A DNA stretch of 64,000 nt, taken from the NCBI GenBank assembly GCA_016720065.1, contig JADJXY010000001.1, positions 460,001 through 524,000 on the forward strand, written 5' to 3'. The stretch's first letter is position 1. Each line of letters opens with the position of its first letter. Position numbers and translations under genes: made by a program. Below, piece by piece: positions 15,600-23,365 of this stretch. Source of the DNA: Betaproteobacteria bacterium (GTDB lineage: Bacteria > Pseudomonadota > Gammaproteobacteria > Burkholderiales > Rhodocyclaceae). The notes under the pieces were generated by a model that ran no database searches, was not told where the DNA came from, and saw only the letters and a program-made list of their open reading frames with translations.

Positions 15600-16807
15600 C
15601 AATGCTTCATCAAAGCCTGCACCGGGTCCATCCGTGCCGCCCGGCGGGCCGGCATGACGCCGAAGATGAGGCCGGTGGCAAGCGCCGTGCCGAGGCCGGC
15701 GATGACTGCCCAATCGGGCGGGTAGGCGGGAAAGACCGGAAAGGCAAGGCGGATGCCAAAGGCGCCGAGTTGGCCCAATCCGTAACCGACGCCGGCCCCC
15801 ACGGTAGAGAGCATGGCCGCCTCGGTGAGAAACACGGCGCGGATGGTGCGGCCCGGGGCGCCCAGGGCCTTGAGCAGCCCGATTTCGCCCGTACGCTGGG
15901 TGACGGCCACCAGCATGACGTTCATCACCAGGATGCCGGCCACGGCGAGGCTGATGGCGGCGATGCCGGCGACGCCCAGGGTGAGCGCGCCGAGGAGCTT
16001 GTCGAAGGTGGCCAGCACGGCGTCCTGGGTGATGACCGTGACGTCCTCCTCGCCCTGGTGGCGGGCCTTGAGGATGGCCAGCACCTGGTCCCGGGCGGCG
16101 GGGATGGCCTCCCGGCTCTTGGCCTCCACCAGGATGCGGAACAGGGTGTTGGAATTGAACATGGCCTGGGCCAGGGCCACGGGGACGATGATGAGCTGAT
16201 CGGTATCCATCCCCAGGCCGGTGCCGGCGGACTTGAGCACTCCCACCACCCGCACCCGGCGGTCGCCGACACGCACCAGTTGGCCGACGGCCGGGGTGGC
16301 GCCAAAGACTTCCTCGCGGATCTTGGCGCCGATCACCACCACGGGGGCGCCGCGGTTCCAGTCTTCCTCGGGCAGGAAGCTTCCCTGGGCGAGTTCGAAA
16401 TTGCGCACGGCGAGAAGCTCAGCCGTGGAGCCGGCGACCATGCCTTCCCGCAGCTTGCCGCCGAAACTCAGCTCGGACGTTCCCACCGTCAGCGGCGCCA
16501 GGCGCTTGACCGCCGGGGCGCGCAGCAGGGCGGCGGCGTCGTCCACCGTGAGGTCCCGCGGCGTGCTGGTGATGGCGGTGGCGGGATTGAAGCCGCCGGT
16601 GCCGGTCTTGCCCGGCAGCACGATGACCAGATTGGTGCCCAGGGAAGAAAACTGCCCCACCACGTAGCGCCGTGCCCCGTCCCCCAGGGCGGTGAGGACC
16701 ACCACGGCGGCGACGCCGATGGACATGGCCAGCACCGAGAGGCCGGTGCGCAATGGGGTGCCGACGGCCGCGTCGCGGGCGAAGCGCAGGATATCGGCGG
16801 TGCGCAT
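15599..16807 (-). CDS. ABC exporter permease (MacB/FtsX family), first subunit
   Basis: 402 aa from ATG 16807; the open frame runs on to 17020 but that part is the REP-like intergenic region. Same architecture as its neighbour: TM helix 1 (TGLSVLAMSIGVAAVVVLTALGDGA), periplasmic domain, three C-terminal helices with MLVAVTQRTGEIGLLKALGAPGR and MPARRAARMDPVQALMKH. The paired permeases probably arose by duplication. Confidence 0.9.
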   Translation of the reverse strand: MRTADILRFARDAAVGTPLRTGLSVLAMSIGVAAVVVLTALGDGARRYVVGQFSSLGTNLVIVLPGKTGTGGFNPATAITSTPRDLTVDDAAALLRAPAVKRLAPLTVGTSELSFGGKLREGMVAGSTAELLAVRNFELAQGSFLPEEDWNRGAPVVVIGAKIREEVFGATPAVGQLVRVGDRRVRVVGVLKSAGTGLGMDTDQLIIVPVALAQAMFNSNTLFRILVEAKSREAIPAARDQVLAILKARHQGEEDVTVITQDAVLATFDKLLGALTLGVAGIAAISLAVAGILVMNVMLVAVTQRTGEIGLLKALGAPGRTIRAVFLTEAAMLSTVGAGVGYGLGQLGAFGIRLAFPVFPAYPPDWAVIAGLGTALATGLIFGVMPARRAARMDPVQALMKH

Positions 16808-16841
16808 GGTGCGATCCCCTAAATCCGCGGCAGCGTGCTGG

Positions 16842-16920
16842 CCGTTCGCCCTGAGCCTGTCGAAGGGCGGGATGCTCCGGGCTTCGACAGGCCTGTTCTG
16901 CGCAATGTCGAAGTGAACGG
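16842..16920. repeat. REP-like inverted repeat
   Basis: Nested dyad in the 193-base gap between permease and ATPase genes: outer arms CCGTTC (16842-16847) and GAACGG (16915-16920), inner arms GCCTGTCGAAG (16855-16865) and CTTCGACAGGC (16882-16892). The core TTCGACAGGCTCAG is a sequence widely dispersed in proteobacterial genomes. It may weaken or stabilise the operon transcript at this point. Confidence 0.75.
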
Positions 16921-17000
16921 AGGCGGGGCAGCCGGAAATCTCCGGCCAAGGGGCCGGCCACAGCGGCTCGCTCCGAATGGAGGAGGGGGCAGGCCCACCG

Positions 17001-17690
17001 TCACGGCGCCGGCCCCGCACTATCCTGCTTCAAGCGCCCATCTTCCATCACCAGTTGCCGCCGGGCGCGGGCGCCCAGGGTGGGGTCGTGGGTGACCACG
17101 ATCAGGGTGACGCCGCGGCCGTTGAGTTCTTCCAGGAGGTGCACCACCTCGTCGCCGGTGTGGCGGTCCAGGTTGCCGGTGGGCTCGTCGGCCAGCAGCA
17201 GGGCGGGCTCCATGATGGTGGCGCGGGCGATGGCCACCCGCTGGCGCTGGCCGCCGGAAAGCTGGTCCGGGCGGTGGTCGGCCCGGTTCTCCAGGCCGAA
17301 ATCCTTGAGTGCCCGATTCACCCGTTCAGCCCGCTCCTTGGGGGGGATGCCGGCCAGGGTCATGGGCAGGGCGATGTTTTCGGCGGCGGTGAGCCGCGGC
17401 ACCAGATGAAAGCTCTGGAAGACGAAGCCGATGCGCCGGCTGCGCACCCGGGCCTGCTCTTCCGGCGACAGGGTGGTGACGTCCCGCCCCTCCAGGCGGT
17501 AGAGGCCGGCATCGGGGCGATCCAGCAGGCCCAGCAGGTTCAGCAGCGTCGATTTGCCGGAACCGGAGGGGCCCATCACCGCGACGTACTCCCCGGCGTC
17601 GATGGCCAGGTCGAGTTGGGCCAGGGCATGGACCTCGCTGTCCCCCAGCTGGAAGACGCGCTCGATGCCGGCAAGCTCGATGAGGGGCAT
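17001..17690 (-). CDS. ABC exporter ATP-binding protein (MacB/LolD type)
   Basis: 229 aa: Walker A GPSGSGKST, Q-loop FVFQSFHLVPRLTAAENIALPM, signature LSGGQRQR, Walker B LLLADEPTGNLD, switch VVTHDPTLGARA. Third gene-type of a MFP, ATPase, permease, permease operon, three bases after the MFP gene. Confidence 0.94.
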   Translation of the reverse strand: MPLIELAGIERVFQLGDSEVHALAQLDLAIDAGEYVAVMGPSGSGKSTLLNLLGLLDRPDAGLYRLEGRDVTTLSPEEQARVRSRRIGFVFQSFHLVPRLTAAENIALPMTLAGIPPKERAERVNRALKDFGLENRADHRPDQLSGGQRQRVAIARATIMEPALLLADEPTGNLDRHTGDEVVHLLEELNGRGVTLIVVTHDPTLGARARRQLVMEDGRLKQDSAGPAP

Positions 17691-17693
17691 GTC

Positions 17694-18857
17694 CTACTTG
17701 GAGGCCTTGGCCTTGTCGTCCGGTACGACGTGGGCGCCGGCCTTGACGCCTTCCTTTTCCAGGGAGGTGACGATGCGCTCGCCCGCCTGGAGGCCCTCGG
17801 CGATCTCGGTGTATTCCCAGTTGGCGAGGCCGGGCTTGACCGTGCGCTCGTCGAGTTTTTCCGTCTCCGGGTTATAGACCAGCACCCGGTTGCCTTCGAG
17901 GAGGGCGGCGGTGGGGATGCGCAGCACCTTGTCGCGCACGGCGAGCAGGATTTCCACGTCGGCGCTGTAGCCCACCAGCAGCTTGCCGGCGGTTTCCGGC
18001 TGGGCGAAATCGACCTCGATATCCACCGTCCGCGCCTGTTTTTCCACGGCGGAGACGTAGGGCGCCACCCGCCGCACCGTGCCCGGGATCACCTGCCTGG
18101 GCAGGGCGTCGAGGCTGATGCGCACCGGTTGGCCGGGCTTGATCTTGGGGGCGTCCACCTCGTCCATGGGGGCGGTGACGTAGAGGCAGGTATCGTCGAT
18201 GAGGTCGATGGCCGGCGGCGTCGGCACGCCGGGGGGCGAGGGGGTGGAATACTCGCCCAGTTCGCCGACGATCTTGGCGACGATACCGTCGAAGGGGGCG
18301 TAGAGGGCGGTACGCCCCTGCTCGACCCGGGTGGCCCGGAATTTGGCCTGGGCCGAGGCGACGTCGGCCTTGGCGGTGTTGCAGGAGGCCCGCCTGGCCT
18401 CGGCCTCGGTGCGGGCGGCTTCTTCCTTGCCCACCGAGACGAAGCCCTGGGCCCGCAGGCGGGCCTGGCGTTCGGCCTCGCGCTCGGCGTTGGCGGCGAC
18501 GACGCAGGCTTCGGCCACCCGTTTTTCCGACGCAGCGATCTGGGTCTGGGCCAGGGCAGCCTGGGCCTGCTGGTCGTCGTTCCACAGCTTCATGAGGAGC
18601 TGGCCCTTTTTGACCCTGTCTCCTTCCTTGACCCCCAGGAACTCGATGCGCCCGCCCTGGATGGTCGAAAGCTTGGTGCGCTGGCAGGCATCCACGGTGC
18701 CGGCCCGGGTGTTGGCGAGGGTGGATTCCACGGCACCGGTCGCCACTTCCTTCAGCACCACGGGGATGGGTTTGGGCCGGGTGCCCCACCAGATGAGGGC
18801 GGCAAGCACTGCGATGAGCGTGGCAAAGAGGGCGAAGCGGCGCAGGATGACCGTCAT
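17694..18857 (-). CDS. HlyD/MacA-type membrane fusion protein
   Basis: 387 aa. N-terminal TM anchor (LRRFALFATLIAVLAALIWWGT), a barrel-sandwich/lipoyl half (LSTIQGGRIEFLGVKEGDRVKKGQLLMKLW), an alpha-helical hairpin (about residues 95-180), the second lipoyl half (LYAPFDGIVAKIVGELGEY) and C-terminal beta-barrel domains. It links the ABC permeases to an outer-membrane channel, which is not encoded nearby. The ATG follows the stop of the upstream 195-aa gene by one base. Confidence 0.92.
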   Translation of the reverse strand: MTVILRRFALFATLIAVLAALIWWGTRPKPIPVVLKEVATGAVESTLANTRAGTVDACQRTKLSTIQGGRIEFLGVKEGDRVKKGQLLMKLWNDDQQAQAALAQTQIAASEKRVAEACVVAANAEREAERQARLRAQGFVSVGKEEAARTEAEARRASCNTAKADVASAQAKFRATRVEQGRTALYAPFDGIVAKIVGELGEYSTPSPPGVPTPPAIDLIDDTCLYVTAPMDEVDAPKIKPGQPVRISLDALPRQVIPGTVRRVAPYVSAVEKQARTVDIEVDFAQPETAGKLLVGYSADVEILLAVRDKVLRIPTAALLEGNRVLVYNPETEKLDERTVKPGLANWEYTEIAEGLQAGERIVTSLEKEGVKAGAHVVPDDKAKASK

Positions 18858-18858
18858 T

Positions 18859-19446
18859 TCAAGCGAATCCAGGCAGGAAACCGGTGCGCGGATAGCCCCA
18901 GATGGGCTCGAGGGCGCCCTGGAACAGGGCCTCGATGACGGGGGGTTCCTGCCAGGGCTCGTCCATGAAGGTGAGGCCGATTTCCTCCACCGTACGGCCG
19001 GACCAGTAGTGGTCGGCGACTTCGTCGAGGGCGGCGAGGGACAGGCTGTGGGGCAGGCGCAGGTAGTCCAGCCAGCTGGCGTCGTGGAAGGAGCAGATGT
19101 AAGGCCCCTTGGTCCGCGCCCCGACCAGATCCTTGCCGAACACCCGGTCCGGGTGCTTGGTGCGGAAGGTCATGGCGTCGGTGCGGGTGGCGAAGAGGAG
19201 CAGGGCGTGCAGGCGGCTGGGGAAATGGTTGTAGCGCCGCTGGCGGAAGTATTCCAGATGGTATTCGGCGAAGTAGTTCTGCACCGTTACCAACTGGCTG
19301 CCGGGGGTCGGCTCGCCGCCCTCGGGCGCCGCCAGGGTGGCGCCGAAGGGGCTGCCCTTGAGGATGTCCCAGCCCGGCAGGTCGGCGCCGGGGTCGAGCC
19401 AGGCGGCGAGCTCCAGCGTCGCGGTGTCCTTGATCAGGTTGTCCAT
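18859..19446 (-). CDS. Conserved-looking hypothetical protein, 195 aa
   Basis: Soluble protein, no signal or TM segment. Visible: MTFRTKHPDRVFGKDLVGART, GPYICSFHDASWLDYLRLP, and a C-terminal WGYPRTGFLPGF. No family recognised. It is the first gene of the ABC exporter operon, spaced one base from the MFP gene, so probably functionally linked to that export system, for example handling or modifying its cargo; this is context only. Confidence 0.6.
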   Translation of the reverse strand: MDNLIKDTATLELAAWLDPGADLPGWDILKGSPFGATLAAPEGGEPTPGSQLVTVQNYFAEYHLEYFRQRRYNHFPSRLHALLLFATRTDAMTFRTKHPDRVFGKDLVGARTKGPYICSFHDASWLDYLRLPHSLSLAALDEVADHYWSGRTVEEIGLTFMDEPWQEPPVIEALFQGALEPIWGYPRTGFLPGFA

Positions 19447-19575
19447 GGGCTGCCGGGGAAGGGGAATGTGTCATTTTCGCCCATCGGGGGGAATTGACCA
19501 AACGGGAAGAGCGGTGGCCTCTGTGCCGGCCCCTCGTGCATGCCTTGGATGAGGGCAGGGAAGGTGCCCCGTGGG

Positions 19576-19598
19576 GCGTGCCGAACAGCGCTGAACCG
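19576..19598 (+). repeat. Short motif shared with 27474-27496
   Basis: GGCGTGCCGAACAG followed two bases later by CTGAAC. The same 20 fixed positions occur in inverse orientation upstream of the YpfJ gene. Both copies are intergenic. Probably a small dispersed element; function unknown. Confidence 0.35.
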
Positions 19599-19608
19599 AT
19601 CTGGCGCC

Positions 19609-20787
19609 CTACCGGCCGCGGCGCCACAGGGGGTAGAGCCCCACAAGTCCGAGAAGCGGGCCGGGCAGCAAGAGCCAGGCGATGCTCATGCCCCAGGTTT
19701 CCACCCAGCGGGTGCCCAGGGCGATGGAAATCATGGTGATGGCGAAGCCCAGGGAATTCTGGATGGCCAGGGCGCTGCCGACGATTTCCGCCGGGCAGGC
19801 GCGGGCAGACAGCGCCGAAAAGTGGGGGGAATCGGCCACCACGCTGGCCCCCCAGACCAGCAACAGGGTCAGCCGCGCCCAGGCGGGCCAGGGGCCGGAC
19901 AAGGGAAAGAGGGCGCAGCACAGGGCGGAAATGCCGAGGGCCGCGGCCGCCACCCGGGCGCTGCCGACGCGCTGGCTCCAGAGGCCCCCGGCGATACAGC
20001 CCAGGGCTCCGATGCCGATGACGGCAAAGGCGCCGGCGGAGAGGGCGGGGCTGCCCGGAGCGCTCAGGCCGGCCAGGACGATGAGCCCCGGCACCAGGGT
20101 CCAGAAGGCGTACAACTCCCACTGGTGGCCGAAGTAACCCAGGGCGGAAGCCCGGAAATCCCGGCGCGCGAAGGCGAGGAACACCCGTCCCAGGCGCAGG
20201 GGGGGCGCATCGTGACGGCGCTTGAGGTGGGGGCCGTCGCCCAGGCGGAGGATGAGCACGGCCGCCGCCAGGGCCAGGCCGCTGGCGACCAGCAGAGGGG
20301 TTTGCCAGGCCCAATCCGTCCCGGCAAAGCGCACCCCGTGGGGCAGGGCCGTACCCAGGGTCAACATGCCCACCAGTTGAGCCAGGGCGGCACCGGCCCG
20401 CTCTGGCACCCAACTCACCACCAGCTTCATGCCCAGGGGGTAAACCCCGGCCAGGCAGAGGCCCACCGCAAAGCGCAGGGGAACACCGCTGCTCAGGCTG
20501 TCGGCGAAGAGGGCGAAGGCGCCGTTGCACCCTGCCCCCAGCACGGCGCAGACGGCGAAGATGCGGCTCGCCGCGTAGCGGTCGGCCAGGCCGGTGATGG
20601 CGAAACCCAGGGTACCCAGGATGAAACCGAGCTGGACGGCGTTGGTCAGCGTGCCGATGTCCGCCGCCCCGATGCCCCAGGCCCGCACCAGCTCGTCCGC
20701 CGCGCTGTTGGCGGAAAACCAGAGGGAGGTGCCGAAAAGCTGGGCGACGACGATGGCGAGGACCGGATGGCGCATGGCGGAGAGCAT
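19609..20787 (-). CDS. Major facilitator superfamily transporter
   Basis: 392 aa from ATG 20787, about 12 TM segments. TM1 is HPVLAIVVAQLFGTSLWFSANSAADEL; the loop 2-3 motif reads GLADRYAASRIF. The central cytoplasmic loop is basic (LKRRHDAPPLRLGRV). An in-frame ATG at 20775 and an upstream ATG at 20901 are alternatives, and none has a good ribosome site; homologues normally begin right at the first helix, favouring 20775-20787. Substrate not predictable. Confidence 0.83.
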   Translation of the reverse strand: MLSAMRHPVLAIVVAQLFGTSLWFSANSAADELVRAWGIGAADIGTLTNAVQLGFILGTLGFAITGLADRYAASRIFAVCAVLGAGCNGAFALFADSLSSGVPLRFAVGLCLAGVYPLGMKLVVSWVPERAGAALAQLVGMLTLGTALPHGVRFAGTDWAWQTPLLVASGLALAAAVLILRLGDGPHLKRRHDAPPLRLGRVFLAFARRDFRASALGYFGHQWELYAFWTLVPGLIVLAGLSAPGSPALSAGAFAVIGIGALGCIAGGLWSQRVGSARVAAAALGISALCCALFPLSGPWPAWARLTLLLVWGASVVADSPHFSALSARACPAEIVGSALAIQNSLGFAITMISIALGTRWVETWGMSIAWLLLPGPLLGLVGLYPLWRRGR

Positions 20788-20931
20788 AGGGGCAATCTTG
20801 TGGCGGCCCAAGGGGGCCTTCTTCCTGGGCGACGGGTGCTCGGCCGCAGGAAAGTTCGACCCCTCGGGTGCTTCGGCATCCTCTTCCCAGGTTTTGAGCA
20901 TCGCAGGTGCGCGCCGGTATCATGGCGGCCC

Positions 20932-21378
20932 ATGAACCCGCCCGACCATCCCCGCCTGCCACTCCTGGCGGAAAGCTATCGGCGCCTCACCGGCAGGCTC
21001 CTGGTGCCCTCGGGGGCAGACCTCCCGCGGGCGCTGTGGGAGGCGCCGCGGGTCATCGTCGCCCATGGCAGCGAGCCGGACCCGGTCTTCTTCTACGGCA
21101 ACCGGCTGGCCGTGGAGGTCTTTGCCCTGGATTTCGCCGCCTTCACCCGACTTCCCTCGCGCTATTCGGCGGAACCCCTGGCCCGGGAGGAGCGGGCGCG
21201 CCTTCTGGAGCGGGTGCGGTGCGAGGGCTACATCGACGACTACGCCGGGGTGCGCATCACCGCCGACGGCCGCCGCTTCGCCATCGCCGGGGCGACGGTG
21301 TGGAACCTGATCGACGGTGACGGGACGCTGCACGGGCAGGCCGCGTGTTTCGTGCCCCCGCAAAATTACGTCATATAG
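20932..21378 (+). CDS. MEKHLA domain-containing protein
   Basis: 148 aa. A PAS-like sensor module: LLAESYRRLTGRLLVP, PRVIVAHGSEPDPVFFYGNRLAVEVFALDFAAF, RLPSRYSAEPLAREERARLL and VTRADGRRF-like ITADGRRFAI followed by GATVWNLID are typical of MEKHLA proteins. The start was chosen as the first ATG with the family's N-terminus. It diverges from the MFS gene. Biological role of the family in bacteria is poorly defined. Confidence 0.85.
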   Translation: MNPPDHPRLPLLAESYRRLTGRLLVPSGADLPRALWEAPRVIVAHGSEPDPVFFYGNRLAVEVFALDFAAFTRLPSRYSAEPLAREERARLLERVRCEGYIDDYAGVRITADGRRFAIAGATVWNLIDGDGTLHGQAACFVPPQNYVI

Positions 21379-21455
21379 AATCCTGCCGCAGGATTGCCGG
21401 GTACGGCGCGACGCCCGTATGCAAGAAACGCCGCCCTTTTCTTGGAGACAGCCCC

Positions 21456-21872
21456 ATGCGGGAAAAATCACTCGCCTGGTCCGAGCGTTTCGCGTTCGGG
21501 ATCGATGCCATCGACGATCAGCATCGTCGCTTGTTCGACTATCTCGAGCGGCTGGACGCCTCCTTGCGGCGGGGGGAGGGCTGGCTTGCCCTGCGCGAAT
21601 TGCTCAATGAGGTCGCGCACTGGGCCGACCTTCACTTCGCCGTCGAAGAGGCGCTCATGGAGATCATGGGCTACCCCGGGGCGGCGGCCCACATCGAAGG
21701 TCATCGCCGTTTCAAGGCAGCGCTCGATGGCTATCGCACCCAGGCGGTGACCGACTCCATCGCTCACCAGACTTCGGAACTCCTGTATGGCTGGCTCACC
21801 GAACATATCGACGGGGACGATCGCAAATACGCCGAATACTTCCGTCAACGCCTGGGGCCCGGTGCAGGCTGA
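21456..21872 (+). CDS. Bacteriohemerythrin
   Basis: 138 aa four-helix O2-binding di-iron protein. The ligand set is visible: DDQHRRLFDYL (His), HFAVEEALM (HxxxE), HIEGHRRF (HxxxH) and HIDGDDRKY (HxxxxD). ATG 21456 with TTGGAG upstream; an open frame to 21345 overlaps the MEKHLA gene and is not needed. Standalone members carry or sense oxygen in microaerophiles. Confidence 0.94.
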   Translation: MREKSLAWSERFAFGIDAIDDQHRRLFDYLERLDASLRRGEGWLALRELLNEVAHWADLHFAVEEALMEIMGYPGAAAHIEGHRRFKAALDGYRTQAVTDSIAHQTSELLYGWLTEHIDGDDRKYAEYFRQRLGPGAG

Positions 21873-22193
21873 TCAGAGAGGCCCGTCGCTGCAGGTGGCG
21901 TCGCTGTCGCAACCGGCGCCGGCGGCGATCCAGCGGGACAGGAGGCGATGGACGGCCCCTGCGCAGCCTCGGGGGAGCCACGGGAGGTAGCGGCGGGGCT
22001 CCGCCAGCAGGCCGCAGCGGTAGCGCTCTGCGTGCCACTCCAGGGCAGGGCAGGGGCCTTGCCGCTGCCGGAAGACGACGCGGCCCAGGGGGCAGGTTTC
22101 CGCCGCGCAGCACACGCCGCAGCCGTTGCAGGGGGCGCCCAAGGCCGGCTTGGGCGGAGCGGCGCGGTGCAGGGGGATGAGCGTGCTGGGCAT
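21873..22193 (-). CDS. YkgJ-like cysteine-cluster protein
   Basis: 106 aa with the conserved CNGCGVCCAAETCPLG near residues 22-37, then CPALEW and YRCGLL, and late Cys residues (CAGAV, CDSDATC). This Cys spacing resembles zinc- or Fe-S-binding CxxCxxC proteins of the YkgJ group. It converges head-on with the bacteriohemerythrin gene, with the two stops adjacent. Function unknown. Confidence 0.75.
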   Translation of the reverse strand: MPSTLIPLHRAAPPKPALGAPCNGCGVCCAAETCPLGRVVFRQRQGPCPALEWHAERYRCGLLAEPRRYLPWLPRGCAGAVHRLLSRWIAAGAGCDSDATCSDGPL

Positions 22194-22247
22194 GGGCTTG
22201 GTCGCTGTGCCGGCTCAGAGTCTGTGAGGCGTCCGTGGGCCGGACAC

Positions 22248-23078
22248 TCAGCGGCGCAGGAACAGTTCCGGATCCACCGCCGTGGCGTTGAGGAACACCG
22301 CCCAGTGCAGGTGGGGGCCGGTCACCCGGCCGGTGGCGCCGACGGCCCCCAGCAGGTCGCCGCGCTTCACCGTCTGGCCCTCCTTGACGTCGATGCGGGC
22401 GAGGTGCATGGCGGCGGTGATGAGTCCCTGGCCGTGGTCGATGAAGACGGTATTGCCGTTGAAGAAGTAATCCCGGGCGCTGAGCACCGTACCCGGGGCC
22501 GGTGCCCTGACCGGTGTTCCCGTGGCGGCGGCGACGTCGAGTCCGGCATGGGGGTTGCGGGGCAGGCCGTTGAAGACGCGCCTCAGGCCGAAGCGGGAGC
22601 TGAGGGGCCCGGCGGCCGGTTGCAGGAAGTCCGTGTCCGCTGCGCCTTCGCTGAAGCTGGCCTTGATGGCGTCGGTGATGTCCTTTTCCTGGGCGATGCG
22701 GCTGAGGTCGGCTGCGTCGGGTTCCACCCGGCGCCGGTCGCGGATGTTGAGGTGCTGCGTGGGGTAGTGCTTGGGCCGTACTGCGATGCTGAGGCTCGCG
22801 GGCCGTGCGCCGCCGGTGACACTGAAGGGCAGGGGGCCGGGCGGGGTGTCGAGGGGGATGCCGACCAGGACGTACCAGCGGCCTCCTTCCTGCACGATGG
22901 CGAGACGGCGGCCGTCGAGGCGGGCGCGGGGCGGCGGGGTGTCGGCGCCTTCGAGTTCGACCACGGCCACGCCGCCGGGGACGGGGTCGTGGCGGGGCAG
23001 GGCGATGGCGCCATGGCTTGCGGCGAGGAGGGCTGACAGGGCGAGGGTGTGGCGGGCGAGGGTGGGGAAGAAGGGCAT
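22248..23078 (-). CDS. M23 family metallopeptidase (cell-wall endopeptidase)
   Basis: 276 aa with an N-terminal signal peptide. Peptidase_M23 domain at about residues 155-270: SSRFGLRRVFNGLPRNPHAGLDVAAATGTPV (first zinc His and Asp) and GRVTGPHLHWAVF (HxH). The domain before it (VRPKHYPTQHLNI) is typical of periplasmic M23 proteins. It would cleave peptidoglycan crosslinks; full set of zinc ligands is present so likely active. Confidence 0.92.
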   Translation of the reverse strand: MPFFPTLARHTLALSALLAASHGAIALPRHDPVPGGVAVVELEGADTPPPRARLDGRRLAIVQEGGRWYVLVGIPLDTPPGPLPFSVTGGARPASLSIAVRPKHYPTQHLNIRDRRRVEPDAADLSRIAQEKDITDAIKASFSEGAADTDFLQPAAGPLSSRFGLRRVFNGLPRNPHAGLDVAAATGTPVRAPAPGTVLSARDYFFNGNTVFIDHGQGLITAAMHLARIDVKEGQTVKRGDLLGAVGATGRVTGPHLHWAVFLNATAVDPELFLRR

Positions 23079-23186
23079 GTCTGGGGCGGGCGGTGTCGCG
23101 GGGGGCGCCGCTGGGCCGGCGGCTTGTGCAATGAACTTCGGCCGGCTAGAGTAATCGAACCCCTGTCCTGTTCACAAGGAGATCCC

Positions 23187-23315
23187 ATGAAACGTTGCGT
23201 TGCCGGCCTTCTGGCCGCCTTTTTCGCCCTTTCCAGCCTGTCTGCGCTCGCGTGCCCCGGAGACAAGGCCAAGGACGACAAGCAGATGAGCACTCCTTCC
23301 AAACCAAAAGCCTGA
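23187..23315 (+). CDS. Small secreted peptide, 42 aa
   Basis: Signal peptide MKRCVAGLLAAFFALSSLSA then ALA and a short, Lys-rich hydrophilic tail CPGDKAKDDKQMSTPSKPKA. AAGGAG lies 7 bases before the ATG and a strong terminator begins 19 bases after the stop, so it is probably a real gene despite its length. The mature part would be about 20 residues with Cys at or near its first position; the site ALA-C is not a strict lipobox, so lipidation is uncertain. No family recognised. Confidence 0.7.
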   Translation: MKRCVAGLLAAFFALSSLSALACPGDKAKDDKQMSTPSKPKA

Positions 23316-23333
23316 TCACGCTCCAGTCTGCCG

Positions 23334-23359
23334 GCGGGGCACCCTTGGGGGTGCCCCGC
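23334..23359. terminator. Bidirectional hairpin between small peptide and hybrid kinase genes
   Basis: A perfect 11-bp stem GCGGGGCACCC / GGGTGCCCCGC with a TTGG loop sits between two convergent genes. T runs on both sides are weak, but position and stability suggest termination. Confidence 0.75.
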
Positions 23360-23365
23360 TTCCGT

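Noticed and set aside
18854..20962. Minus-strand 702-codon frame spanning the MFS and 195-aa genes
   Set aside because: It is Arg/Pro/Gly-rich and out of frame with two supported genes.
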